Source: Cystobacter ferrugineus
Lineage (GTDB): Bacteria; Myxococcota; Myxococcia; Myxococcales; Myxococcaceae
Direction: 5' to 3'
NCBI RefSeq assembly: GCF_001887355.1
Contig: NZ_MPIN01000001.1
Location: 434,001 to 498,000 of the forward strand
DNA: 64,000 bases
Below, one piece after another: positions 30,965 to 40,444 of the stretch. Every line of letters begins with the position of its first letter. The stretch's first letter is position 1. The translations under genes were made by a program, and so were the position numbers. Below the pieces are notes generated by a model, which was not told where the DNA came from, ran no database searches, and was given only the letters and a program-made list of their open reading frames with translations.

Positions 30965-31801
30965 TCAGGCCGCCGCGCTGTCCCCGTCGGTGGAGCGCGC
31001 GAGCTCTCTCCAGGCGGTGATCTCCGCGGTGACGCTCCGGTGCTTGCCTTCGATGCGGGCGAGCGTGTCGCTGCCGAGCGGCAGCCGGAGGGGAGGGTGG
31101 GAGGCGTTGGCGAGGGCGAGCATGGCCTTGGCCAACTTCGCGGGATCCCCCGGTTGCCCGTGGTTGAGCCGCGTGGCGGACTCGCGCGTGACGCCGGACG
31201 AGGCGGCGTAGTCGGCGATCGGCTCGGCCACCGCCAGGGACTGTCCGTCGAGGAAGTCGGTGCGGAAGAAGCCGGGCTCCACGACGGTCGCCTTGATGCC
31301 CAGCGGCGCGAGCTCGGCGGCCAGTGCCTCCGTGAGCCCCTCCACCGCGAACTTGGTGGCGCCGTAGACGCCCCAGCCCGGATAGGCCTCGTAGCCGCCG
31401 AGCGAGGAGATGTTGATCACATGCCCCGAGCGCTGACTCCGCATGTGTGGCAGCACCGCGCGGGTGACGTTCAGCAGGCCGAACACGTTGGTGGAGAACA
31501 CGCGCTCGACCTCCCGGGCCGTGGCCTCCTCGACCGCGCCGAGCAGTCCGTAGCCGGCGTTGTTGAGCAGGACGTCGATGCGGCCAAAGCGTTGGATCGC
31601 CGCGTCGACCGCGGCCCGGGCCTGCTCCTCCTGGGTGACATCGAGGCGGACGGCGAGCAGGCGCGGGTGCTCCCCGAACTTCGCCGTGATGCTCGCCGGC
31701 TCCCGAGCGGTGGCCACGACGGCGTCGCCCGCGGCGAGGGCCTCGGCGGTGATGAGCGCGCCAAAACCACGAGAAGCTCCAGTAATGAACCAGATACGCA
31801 T
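30965..31801 (-). CDS. Short-chain dehydrogenase/reductase
   Basis: 278 aa classical SDR. Nucleotide-binding TGASRGFG, NNAGYG, catalytic Ser in ISSLGGYEAYPG and Tyr-x3-Lys in YGATK, followed by VEPGFFRTDF. Substrate unknown. The ATG at 31801 (MRIWFITGASRG) is used; the longer frame to 31900 lacks homology. It is divergent from a LysR gene with 123 bp between them, the standard arrangement of a LysR regulator and its target. Confidence 0.92.
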   Translation of the reverse strand: MRIWFITGASRGFGALITAEALAAGDAVVATAREPASITAKFGEHPRLLAVRLDVTQEEQARAAVDAAIQRFGRIDVLLNNAGYGLLGAVEEATAREVERVFSTNVFGLLNVTRAVLPHMRSQRSGHVINISSLGGYEAYPGWGVYGATKFAVEGLTEALAAELAPLGIKATVVEPGFFRTDFLDGQSLAVAEPIADYAASSGVTRESATRLNHGQPGDPAKLAKAMLALANASHPPLRLPLGSDTLARIEGKHRSVTAEITAWRELARSTDGDSAAA

Positions 31802-31924
31802 GATGAATACCTCTTGGGGTTGTCGCCGGACGGAAGCGCCGGCGTTGCGAGACAGAAGGTAGAGGGGACACGTTGTTGAGAGAATCACTTGAGTCCGCAT
31901 CGAGCTGGTGAGTGGATTTCATCA

Positions 31925-32821
31925 ATGAAGCCGATCGAACCCATCGCCCTGTCGCCCTTCCTGGCCATCGCCACCCACCGCAGCTTTCGCCGGGCGGCGG
32001 TGGAACTGGGGGTGTCGCCCTCGGCGCTGAGCCACTCACTGCGCGGCCTCGAGGAGCAGCTCGGCGTGCGGCTCATCAATCGCACCACCCGGAGCGTCGC
32101 CCTGACGGAGGCGGGCGAGCGGCTCTTCGCGCGCATCCGCCCCGCCTTCCGCGACATCCGTGATGCGCTCGAGGAATTGAATGCCTTCCGGGGCCAGCCC
32201 ATGGGCACGCTGCGCATCAACGCGGCCCGGACATCGGCCCAGCTCGCGCTGCTGCCCGTGGTCACCCGGTTCGCGCGGGCCTATCCGGACGTGCGGGTGG
32301 AGATCCGGGTGGACGACGGCCTGAGCGACATCGTGGCGGAGGGCTTCGACGCCGGGGTGCGCCTGGGCGAGAACCTCGCCGCGGACATGCTCGCCGTTTC
32401 CCTGGGCCCCCGTCAGCGCTCCGCCGTCGTGGCCTCGCCGGAGTTCTTCACGCGGCATGCCGTGCCCCGGACCCCCTGGGAGCTGCGGGAGTTGCCATGC
32501 ATCCGCTACCGTTTTCTCAGCGGCGTCTTCTATCGCTGGGAGTTCGAGCGTGACGGCGAGGAAGTGACGGTCGAGGTCGATGGGCCCCTGACGCTCGGTG
32601 ATCAGGGCTTCATGATCGACGCGGCGCTGGATGGCCTCGGTCTGGCCTATGTCTTCGAGGAGCTGGTGCGCACCCTGCTCGAGCAGGGCCGTCTGGTGCG
32701 GGTCCTCGAGGACTGGTGCCCCGACTATCCTGGCTTCTTCCTTTACTACCCCAGCCGCCGCCAGCTCCCGGTGGCGCTCCGGGCCTTCATCGATTTCACG
32801 AGGACCGGGCAGTCTGTCTAG
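31925..32821 (+). CDS. LysR family transcriptional regulator
   Basis: 298 aa. N-terminal winged HTH (FLAIATHRSFRRAAVELGVS, LEEQLGVRLINRTTRSVALT) and a C-terminal periplasmic-binding-like effector domain (about 90-298). It probably controls the divergent SDR gene and itself. I could not see a convincing T-N11-A site in the 123-bp intergenic region. The ATG at 31925 starts directly at the HTH domain. Confidence 0.92.
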   Translation: MKPIEPIALSPFLAIATHRSFRRAAVELGVSPSALSHSLRGLEEQLGVRLINRTTRSVALTEAGERLFARIRPAFRDIRDALEELNAFRGQPMGTLRINAARTSAQLALLPVVTRFARAYPDVRVEIRVDDGLSDIVAEGFDAGVRLGENLAADMLAVSLGPRQRSAVVASPEFFTRHAVPRTPWELRELPCIRYRFLSGVFYRWEFERDGEEVTVEVDGPLTLGDQGFMIDAALDGLGLAYVFEELVRTLLEQGRLVRVLEDWCPDYPGFFLYYPSRRQLPVALRAFIDFTRTGQSV

Positions 32822-33225
32822 GCCGCCGCGAGACTCGCCTGGTCCAGGTCGGCACCTTCACGATTCGTAAGCCTGAGACGAATGGGGGCCTTTTCGACGT
32901 GTTCGCCTGCGTGAGGTGTGGAGGCATGCGGCGGGGAAACTTCTTGAATTCTTATACGCGGATTACCAGCAGCACACCCAGCCAATCCGCGACGAGAGCG
33001 ACCCGGGCATCGACGCTCGCCGCTGTCACACCCACCAGAAGCACGTTGTCTGTCATGGTGCGTACGCAGTCATCACGACGAGATGAACGTAGAATTCGGT
33101 GGAGCGGCTGTATTGTCTGCCATGACACGCGTTGCGAGTTGCGCCGTCCGCGCGCGCCGTGCTAGCCACGACGCGACGAGCGCGCCTCAACGTCGATTCG
33201 TCATTCATATTCAAGGAGCTCGATC
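32822..33225. other. Gene-free interval of 404 bp
   Basis: Between the LysR stop and the malectin lipoprotein start. GC is lower than in the neighbours in its middle (about 32935-33125). A short inverted repeat ATTCGT/ACGAAT lies at about 32863-32882. AAGGAG just before 33226 is the ribosome site of the next gene, whose promoter should lie here. Open frames crossing it have no recognisable content. Confidence 0.5.
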
Positions 33226-33846
33226 ATGAAGGTTGTGTCTCAGGTTCTTGTCTCGCTGTTGTGCTCGGCCAGTGTTGCTGGCTGCCTTTCGCCAGAGGAG
33301 CCGGGCGGTCAGACCGACGCCGCATTCTCGGAGACCGCGGCGGCTGTGACCGATGGCGCCAGCGTGGAGCGCACAGTGCTGCCGCCGCATGATGTCTACG
33401 CGGTGAACGCTGGCGGTGCCGCGGCGGGTGGCTTCACCGCGGATGACTACTTCACGCAAGGCGACGTGTTCTCGAATGTCTCCCAGCCAGTGTACACCAC
33501 GGATGTGTACCTCGCGGGGCCGCCCGAGATCTACTCGGATGCGCGCCAGGGTGGTCAGTTCGGCTACTCGTTCACGGGGCTGACGCCGGGGATCAATTAC
33601 GCCGTGGTTCTCCACTTCGCGGAGCTGTACTTCTCGATGCCGCGTCAGCGCCGGTTCAATGTGTCCCTCAATGGCACGGTGCATACCAACATCGATATCG
33701 TTTCCCTCGCGGGCGGTCCGTTCAAGGCAACGACCCTGCTGTACTTCGTGCGTGCGGATACCAACGGCATCATCAACGTGGACTTTTCGCGCGGAGCGAA
33801 CGATCAGCCGATGGTGAACGGCATCGAGGTGCGCGTCATCGAGTGA
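33226..33846 (+). CDS. Malectin-domain lipoprotein
   Basis: 206 aa. Signal peptide with lipobox VAGC, lipidated Cys20, so anchored in the cell envelope. After a Thr/Ala-rich linker comes a malectin-like carbohydrate-binding domain: YAVNAGGAAAGGFTADDYF, then YSDARQGGQFGYSF, then VLHFAELYFSMPRQRRFNVS and NGIEVRVIE at the end. Malectin domains bind glucose oligomers or related glycans. It precedes the DUF1592/DUF1552 pair by 114 bp on the same strand. Confidence 0.88.
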   Translation: MKVVSQVLVSLLCSASVAGCLSPEEPGGQTDAAFSETAAAVTDGASVERTVLPPHDVYAVNAGGAAAGGFTADDYFTQGDVFSNVSQPVYTTDVYLAGPPEIYSDARQGGQFGYSFTGLTPGINYAVVLHFAELYFSMPRQRRFNVSLNGTVHTNIDIVSLAGGPFKATTLLYFVRADTNGIINVDFSRGANDQPMVNGIEVRVIE

Positions 33847-33960
33847 GAACGCCGCGCAAACCCACGATGTATACGTAGGTGTGAAAATCTAGCTGAACGA
33901 GAATTCTCCGGCATTCCCCACTCTCCTGGTGTTAGGCTGTCTCATTGGGAGGGTAGTGGA

Positions 33961-36000
33961 ATGAGCGCTCGTCGGATCGGAGTGCGAGCTTGCGTCACCG
34001 GAATCCTGATGGTGCTCGGTGCGTGCACGGAGCCCCAGAAGGGGCCGGGCACTCCGGACGGCGGAGGAGGAGCTTCCTCCGACGGCGGAAGCGAGGTCAC
34101 CGAGATCTCGCCGAACCTGATTCCCCAGGAGGAACTCTTCGCCTGCCGCGGGGCCGTCTCCGACGCTCCCACTCGCATTCGTCGCATCAACCGGTGGCAG
34201 TGGACCCGCAACGTGGGCGGCTCCGTGACGCGCGGATGGACCGGCTTCAGCTTCTACGACAATCCGCTCGATCCGAATCCACGCTCTCCCTACGGCAGCT
34301 ACGCCGCCGACGACTCGGTCGACGAGTCCATGGTCGAGATCATCCTCCCCATCGTGGACGAGTACGGCGCGACGTGGGCCGGGCCCTACACTGGCTCCAA
34401 CAGACTGGATCTGCTCCGCGAGGACAAGTCCTTGCGTTGCATGTGGGAGCAGGCCCAGCCGGGCACCTCCTGCATTCGCAACTACCTCGCCACCCTGCTC
34501 GAGCGGGGCGTGATGTACCGGCCGGCGCGCGCGGATGAGCTGGACCGGTTGGCCGCCTTCACCCAGTCGGTGCTCGCGCAGGAAACTCCCGGTGGAGGTG
34601 AGGCTGCACGTACCCACAGTCTCTCGCGCGTCGTCACCGCGGCGACCTTGATGAGCGGCGCGCTCTTCCGCGAGGAATTGGGCACGCCGCTCGGCAACGG
34701 CCGGGTCGAACTCGGTGAGTGGGAGCTCGCGCAGCAGCTCACCTATGCACTGGGTGATCGGGCCCCGGGCGCGGTTCCCACCTGGAGGTGGCCCGATACC
34801 TCCGCCTCCTCCAAGGGTCACTACGGAGACATCGCGGACGCGGCGCGCGACGGAGGGATTCGCTCACCCCAGGTGGTGGGCGCGCTGATCGAGCAGCATG
34901 CCGGCGGCGTGGATCCCACCCGCTTCGATCTGCTCCAGGACTTCGGCGAGGAGGAGCGTCCCCGCCGGGGCGAGTTCTGGCTCTCCGATGGCGTGGCGAA
35001 CTTCTTCCGCCAATGGTTGGGCTACACGGAGGTGGAGGCGATCTTCAAGGAGCGTCCGGAGGCGACCAGCGCCTTCGACGATGGGGAGCTGAGTGGCTAC
35101 CGGGCGCAGGCCGCGGCCTGGGAGAATCTGCTCTCCGGCTACTACGGCCACGAGTCGACGCTGATTCAGCAGATGGATGACTTCGTCGCGCGCGCGGTGG
35201 TGGGTGACGTCGAGGTGCTCGAGACCCTGTTGACCTCCCGGCGGTTCTTCCTCGCCGCGACCCGGGATTCGGGTTTCGACGGCAACGCCACGCGGTACAC
35301 GGGCCAGCCTTACGGCACCAACTCGGAGATCGCCGCGACCAACGAAGCGCGCTGGCGGATGTTGCCGGAAAAGGAGCGCGCGGGTGTGCTCACCCACCCG
35401 GCGTGGTTGGCCTCGCATGGCGGAAACTTCGAGGACGATCCCTCCGCGGTGCACCGGGGCAAGTGGGTGCGGGAAAACCTGCTCTGCGGCTATGTGCCAC
35501 CCCTGAGCTCGGTGCGCGTGAGGGCGCAGGTGGGGCCTCACTCGCCGGACAAGAACGCGCGTGCGCGCCTCGAGGAGGCCACCGGCAAGAGCGAATGCCA
35601 GGGCTGCCACTCGCTGATGAACCCGCTCGGCTACCCGTTCGAAATCTACAACCATGCCGGCTACCTGCGCACGAGGGACCACGCCCCCGACGGTGGATGG
35701 ATGGCTCCCAACGGGCAGGTGGTGTTGAGCGGTCTGCCGGACCCGGGCTTGAACGGACCCGTGCGGGATGCGGTGGAGCTCAGCGAGAAGCTCGCCGCCT
35801 CGGGCTACGTGAAGCGCTGCTTCATCCGGCACGCCTTCCGCTACTTCATGGGCCGCGACGAGAACCGGAGCGACGCCTGCACGCTGGTGCGGATGGAGCA
35901 GGCCTACGATGAACATCAGGGCTCGTTCAAGGCCCTGCTGAGCACCCTGATGACCAGCGACACCTGGACGACGCGCCGCGAGCCGGCGCGGGGAGAGTGA
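33961..36000 (+). CDS. DUF1592/DUF1588/DUF1585 lipoprotein with CxxCH motif
   Basis: 679 aa. Lipobox LGAC with Cys22. The N-terminal part (after a Gly/Ser-rich linker) is not recognised; the middle resembles DUF1592 (WLSDGVANFFRQWLGYTEVE). The DUF1588 block has KWVRENLLCGYVPPL and a CQGCH motif of c-type-heme form, followed by NPLGYPFEIYNHAGYLR. The C-terminal DUF1585 block has GYVKRCFIRHAFRYFMGRDE. Proteins of this type are usually paired with DUF1552 proteins, as here. Function is unknown; one covalent heme is possible. Confidence 0.88.
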   Translation: MSARRIGVRACVTGILMVLGACTEPQKGPGTPDGGGGASSDGGSEVTEISPNLIPQEELFACRGAVSDAPTRIRRINRWQWTRNVGGSVTRGWTGFSFYDNPLDPNPRSPYGSYAADDSVDESMVEIILPIVDEYGATWAGPYTGSNRLDLLREDKSLRCMWEQAQPGTSCIRNYLATLLERGVMYRPARADELDRLAAFTQSVLAQETPGGGEAARTHSLSRVVTAATLMSGALFREELGTPLGNGRVELGEWELAQQLTYALGDRAPGAVPTWRWPDTSASSKGHYGDIADAARDGGIRSPQVVGALIEQHAGGVDPTRFDLLQDFGEEERPRRGEFWLSDGVANFFRQWLGYTEVEAIFKERPEATSAFDDGELSGYRAQAAAWENLLSGYYGHESTLIQQMDDFVARAVVGDVEVLETLLTSRRFFLAATRDSGFDGNATRYTGQPYGTNSEIAATNEARWRMLPEKERAGVLTHPAWLASHGGNFEDDPSAVHRGKWVRENLLCGYVPPLSSVRVRAQVGPHSPDKNARARLEEATGKSECQGCHSLMNPLGYPFEIYNHAGYLRTRDHAPDGGWMAPNGQVVLSGLPDPGLNGPVRDAVELSEKLAASGYVKRCFIRHAFRYFMGRDENRSDACTLVRMEQAYDEHQGSFKALLSTLMTSDTWTTRREPARGE

Positions 36001-36002
36001 CC

Positions 36003-37397
36003 ATGCTGACCCGACGCGCGTTGCTCAAATCCGCCGTGGCCGCTGGACTGTTCGCGCCGTTCTACCGCGAGGCGCTCGCCCAGACGGTGAAGCCCATGCG
36101 GCTGGTGCTGGTGCTGGAGTGCAATGGCATCTATCCCGAGGCATTCCTGTCCAGCGGGACCCGCGCGGCCCTCGGCTCGAGGATTGGCAAGCGGCACAAC
36201 TTCCTCGACGTGTATCCCGAGACACCGTTGCTCCGCGCGGGCGATGGCCTCTCCAGCGCGCTGTGCCTGGGGCCACTCGCCGGAGGCAGTGGAGTGCCGT
36301 CCCTCGAGAACCGGGCGGCGGTGTTGCTCGGGCTGTCGTCGACGATCGCCGGAGGTGGGCACTCGTCGGGAACGGGGGCGCTGAGCTGCGCGGTGCATGG
36401 CTCGGCCGCCACCCTCGATACGGTGCTGGCGCCGAGGCTCAAGCGCACCGCGCCCTTCGACGCCATCCGGCTTGGCACCAGCTCCGCGCGCACCCCCATC
36501 GTCTACGAGACGTGTGCCTATGGCCCGCGCAAGCCCGCTGGCATCCTGGTGAACCCGATGCTCGCGTACAACACGATCTTCGGCTCGCTCTCGACCGGCG
36601 CGGCGGTGGGACAGGAGCGCCGGATGCTCTTCGACTTCGCACGCGAGGACGTGAAGGCCGCGCTCGGGACCTTCAAGGGCAACTCCCACGAGCGCATCAA
36701 GCTGGAGCGGTACCTGGCCTCGCTCGAGGCGCTGCGTGCGAGGGAGTCGCAGTTGCAGGGAATGGCGGAGCAGGTGACGCCGCTGCTGCCCCCACACCCG
36801 TCCGTGAACCCGTTGCTTCAGGGAGGCAGCATCCCGCCCGATTCCCTCAAATGGCTCGAGGCGCAATTCGAGATCGCCACCACCGCGCTGCTGGGCGGAC
36901 TGACGAACCTGGTGGTGCTGGCGGCGGGGACCTCGGGTTTCGACGTGGCCTATGACTCGAGCATCGCGAGCGCCGGGCGGCACGACCTCCAGCACGGCAT
37001 CGACAACGCGGCCAACTGGACCGGCATCGCGGCCGTCACCCGGAAGCACGTGGCCCTGGTGGCGAAGCTCGCGCGTGCGCTGGCGGCGACGCCGGAGCTC
37101 CATGCGTCCGGCTCGATGCTGGATCACACGGTGATCGTCTTGATGTCCGACAATGGTGAACAGCACCACTCGGAGGCTCGGGAGTGGCCCAAGCTCGTCC
37201 TCGGTGGCAATGCGCTGGGACTGAAGACGGATGGACGGACCGTGGTGTACCCGGCCGAAGGCAGGGCACGCAATCGCCAGGTGTCCAACCTGTTCAACAC
37301 CCTGGGCCATGCCTCGGGCGATACCGACTTCAACTCCTTCGGGGCGGAAGGACCGACGAGGATCGCCGAAGGGCCCCTGTCGGAACTGCTCGGGTAG
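36003..37397 (+). CDS. DUF1552 family protein with Tat-type signal
   Basis: 464 aa. Twin-arginine N-terminus (LTRRALLKSAVAAGLFAPFY) predicts export after folding. The rest has DUF1552 features: GGGHSSG, EDVKAALG and the C-terminal MSDNGEQHHSEAREWPKLVL and GRARNRQVSNLFNTLGHASG. The family resembles the alkaline-phosphatase/sulfatase-like DUF1501 proteins in layout, but activity is not known. The ATG at 36003 has GGGGAGAG upstream; a GTG at 35997 overlaps the previous stop. Coupled to the DUF1592/1588 gene. Confidence 0.88.
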   Translation: MLTRRALLKSAVAAGLFAPFYREALAQTVKPMRLVLVLECNGIYPEAFLSSGTRAALGSRIGKRHNFLDVYPETPLLRAGDGLSSALCLGPLAGGSGVPSLENRAAVLLGLSSTIAGGGHSSGTGALSCAVHGSAATLDTVLAPRLKRTAPFDAIRLGTSSARTPIVYETCAYGPRKPAGILVNPMLAYNTIFGSLSTGAAVGQERRMLFDFAREDVKAALGTFKGNSHERIKLERYLASLEALRARESQLQGMAEQVTPLLPPHPSVNPLLQGGSIPPDSLKWLEAQFEIATTALLGGLTNLVVLAAGTSGFDVAYDSSIASAGRHDLQHGIDNAANWTGIAAVTRKHVALVAKLARALAATPELHASGSMLDHTVIVLMSDNGEQHHSEAREWPKLVLGGNALGLKTDGRTVVYPAEGRARNRQVSNLFNTLGHASGDTDFNSFGAEGPTRIAEGPLSELLG

Positions 37398-37430
37398 GCC
37401 GGAGTCGCTGGAGTTCCACCTGCGCCGGAC

Positions 37431-38156
37431 TCAGGCCCGCGCAAGGGACTGTCGGGCTGCTTTCGCCAGGCGCACCATGGCGGCACGTGCTTCGTCTGGC
37501 GTCGCGATCGGTTGGTCGAAGGTAAAGCGCAGGGGGTGCTCATCCGCCAGCACATCGAAGCCGTCGGCATCAATGCCTTGCATGACGACCTTTTCCGGCG
37601 AGATCCCCTTGAAGGCCTGGCAGTAGGCCTTGAGGTTGTGGGCGTGGTCGTCATTCATGTGCCCGACGATGTCGGCTTCGCTCTGTGCGAAGGGGTTGGC
37701 GACGAGTATTTCATCGCGCTCCAGCCAGTAGATCCGCCCGAACCCGCCAATGAAGCGGGCGCGTACGAGAACGAGCCGGTACAACTCGAAGTCGTGGGTA
37801 TTGAGGTAGTCCGCTGACCGGGGGAAATAAGCACGGTACCGGGCGTGAGCCACGGTTTCGTCGAGCGGGACGGGCATGGCATCCGCGACCCAGGTCAAGC
37901 GCTGGGCGGCTTGTGGGTCTGGATTCGTCGCATCGTGAATCGTCAGGGAGACCTTCGCGTCCGCCTGGATGTTCTTCGTGTGCTGGGCCAAGGTGCTGAT
38001 GAGGATCAGCGGCGCGCCGGCATGGTCGAGAGTGTAGGGGGTAATCGACCCGAAGGGATAGCCAGGCAGCTCGAGGCTCATGGTCGCGAGCACACCATGG
38101 CGCTGGTTCAAAAGAAGCGTGCGGGCATGACGAGCACGATTTTCGAGATCGGACAT
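37431..38156 (-). CDS. HugZ/pyridoxamine-phosphate-oxidase-like protein with DUF2470
   Basis: 241 aa. The N-terminal split-barrel FMN-like domain has RHGVLATMSLELPGYPFGSI and LILISTLAQHTKNIQADAKV. The C-terminal DUF2470 domain has IVGHMNDDHAHNLKAYCQAF, and GIDADGFDVL follows. HugZ/HutZ relatives bind and degrade heme, and the HMNDDH histidines lie where the heme ligand is expected. Specific activity is inference. Monocistronic; convergent with the DUF1552 gene. Confidence 0.88.
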   Translation of the reverse strand: MSDLENRARHARTLLLNQRHGVLATMSLELPGYPFGSITPYTLDHAGAPLILISTLAQHTKNIQADAKVSLTIHDATNPDPQAAQRLTWVADAMPVPLDETVAHARYRAYFPRSADYLNTHDFELYRLVLVRARFIGGFGRIYWLERDEILVANPFAQSEADIVGHMNDDHAHNLKAYCQAFKGISPEKVVMQGIDADGFDVLADEHPLRFTFDQPIATPDEARAAMVRLAKAARQSLARA

Positions 38157-38390
38157 GCCCCGAGGATACCGCGGTTCAACGGCGAACCGCCTCGAAGAAA
38201 GCCTTCAGCTTCGCGGGAGTATAGGAAAGACGGCAGTGAGTACCAGTTCACCCTCCTCGCGCAAGGGCCATGCGGCGCTGGCGACATGCCGCCGAGCAGC
38301 CCATGACGGTCCGTTCAGGGGTAGCAGCGCCGAAGCTCGATTTCTCGGCCTCGGCGGTGGTAGTCCCTGACCGGACCTGCTTCGGTTGGC

Positions 38391-40193
38391 TTAGTGGAAG
38401 TCCGGCGCGATGTGCATCGGCGTGAAGAGAGGCCGGACGGTGGACGAAGCCTTCCCGGCGTTTTCCACCTCATCCGTCAACAGGGTGTAGAGGATGTCGG
38501 CGCTCTTGCGGAGATCCTCGACCGGAGCGCCCTCGTTGATGCCGTGGTAGTTGATGGGCGGCCCCATCTTGTCGGTGAACAGCGCGCCGGCGGCGATCAG
38601 GTTCGTATTGCCCTTGGCATCCGTTCCGCCACCAATGGCCCACCGCGGGCACTGCTCGCCGAGAACCTGCTCGAACGCATGGCTGACGCGCTGGAACGCA
38701 TTGCCCTCCGGGAGCCGGACATCGGGCGGGAACACGGTCCTCGTCTGGAATTCGAGGGTATAACCGGCCTCGGCGGGGAATTGCCCCAGCAGCTTCGTGA
38801 AGGTGTCCTGGAAGACGCTCTGGGTGCCCTTGCCTCCGACCAGGCCCTCGGTCTTTCCGTCCCACGCCACGCTGTGGTGGCCGAGCGCATAGCGGATGTC
38901 GATCTCCACCCTCGCGGCGATGTCGGGAGCGCCCTCCGGGTTGGTGTAGAAGCGGGTCACGGCGTACGTCGTCCCGTTGCCCTCCTTGAAGACCTCATCG
39001 TTGCGGCGCAGCAGGTCCGGGTGGTGCTCGCCGAAGACCTGGGTGCCCCAGCTCCAGGTGATGAACCGGCTCATCTCGCTGATTTCATTGCGTGCCAGGT
39101 GCGTGCCCACCTGGGCGCTCAAGAAGTTGGTCAGGGAGATCAGCGGGTTGGTTCCCTCCTCCCGGTTCTCGTCCGGTGCCGAGCCGTGCTGCGCGCCGCT
39201 CACCTTGGTCGTGAGGACGAGGCGGTTGTCGGCCAGTCCCGACGTGTCCACGCTCAGCTCGGCCCGGCGATAGGCGGGGTCGTCGAACCCATGGCTCTGG
39301 TACAGAGACGCCACCTGCTGGGCGAAGCTCTTGAGGGCCTCCGGCGAGTCCGAGCGGATGACGGCGGTGGCGGATTCGGGAATCTGGTTCGCGGGTCCCT
39401 TGGGCGTGTCGAGGGATTCAATCCACACGCCCGTTGGCTTCGCGCTCCCGCGCTTGAGGGTGAAGACAGGGCGCTCCCCTCCCTTCTCGGCGCGGATGCA
39501 CCACATGGCGTCGAAGATGACCCCCAGGTCCGGGTTCTCCTCTGGCTTGTCTTCCAGGTAGTAGGGCATCGCCATGTCGGTCTCCTCCGAGGTGTCGAAG
39601 AGAACCTCCAGGGTGACGCCATTGAGCTTGGAGTCGCCGTCGTACTGCCGGGCCACGGCCTTCAGGACGTTGAAGGCGATGAGGGCGGGGCCCTTGTCGT
39701 CGATGGAGCCGCGGCCGACGTAGAACTCCTGCTCCCTGCCGAAATAGGTCCGTTGCTCTTTCACGAGCTTGAAGGGCTCCCAGCCCTCCAGCGTCCCCGG
39801 CGGCACCGTGTCCAGGTGGCTGCTCAGCGCGACCCGGCGCGACCCCGAGCCCACGCGCACGCCGAAGAGCCAGTACTCACGGCCGTTGATGGTCTTCTTC
39901 CACTCGAAGGGAACCAGCTTGTGGACCTTCTGCTTCTCGTTGAACTGCTCGACCTGGAGCCGCACCTCCTCCTGGATTTTCTGGAGGTTGGCCACCGTCT
40001 CGGCCTCGGTCTGGTCCACCCCACGGTAGGTCCGGGCCGCGACGAACGTCGAGAGGTCATCGAACAGTTGTTCGTCGATGTAGCGATGGAGTTGCTCACG
40101 TCCCGTCTCCGACGGCTCCTCCTCCGTCTGGGTACACGTCCACATGAATCCCAACAGCGCCACGAAGATGAGTCGAATCCCAAATCGAGACAT
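38391..40193 (-). CDS. Exported M20-family peptidase
   Basis: 600 aa, larger than usual for M20. The N-terminus is a signal peptide (IRLIFVALLGFMWTCTQTEE); Cys20 may be lipidated, but MWTC is a poor lipobox. Metal-site blocks: SSHLDTVPPG, GRGSIDDKGPALIAFNVLK, FDTSEETDMA, and the C-terminal NYHGINEGAP. A long lid domain lies between. It probably hydrolyses peptides in the periplasm or at the surface. The ATG at 40193 is used because the signal peptide starts there; AAGGG precedes it. Confidence 0.88.
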   Translation of the reverse strand: MSRFGIRLIFVALLGFMWTCTQTEEEPSETGREQLHRYIDEQLFDDLSTFVAARTYRGVDQTEAETVANLQKIQEEVRLQVEQFNEKQKVHKLVPFEWKKTINGREYWLFGVRVGSGSRRVALSSHLDTVPPGTLEGWEPFKLVKEQRTYFGREQEFYVGRGSIDDKGPALIAFNVLKAVARQYDGDSKLNGVTLEVLFDTSEETDMAMPYYLEDKPEENPDLGVIFDAMWCIRAEKGGERPVFTLKRGSAKPTGVWIESLDTPKGPANQIPESATAVIRSDSPEALKSFAQQVASLYQSHGFDDPAYRRAELSVDTSGLADNRLVLTTKVSGAQHGSAPDENREEGTNPLISLTNFLSAQVGTHLARNEISEMSRFITWSWGTQVFGEHHPDLLRRNDEVFKEGNGTTYAVTRFYTNPEGAPDIAARVEIDIRYALGHHSVAWDGKTEGLVGGKGTQSVFQDTFTKLLGQFPAEAGYTLEFQTRTVFPPDVRLPEGNAFQRVSHAFEQVLGEQCPRWAIGGGTDAKGNTNLIAAGALFTDKMGPPINYHGINEGAPVEDLRKSADILYTLLTDEVENAGKASSTVRPLFTPMHIAPDFH

Positions 40194-40444
40194 ATCAGCC
40201 CTTTTTGTTGTGCGGATCACTCGCGCCGCCCTGCTTCGAACCCGTTCCAAGAATGGATTCGATGGGCCGGGTCACCTGACCCGGGTTCTTTGTCGATTCG
40301 GGTTCTTACTTAACTTGTGTCGTGTGGGCAGGTGAAGCGGCATGTCGTGGATGTGAAGAATCCTACGCTTGGGTGCGCCTGCCTCCACACAGAGGACAGG
40401 CGAGTACATCCTGAAGCAAATCGTCTGGCACCTTCTCGGCCACC

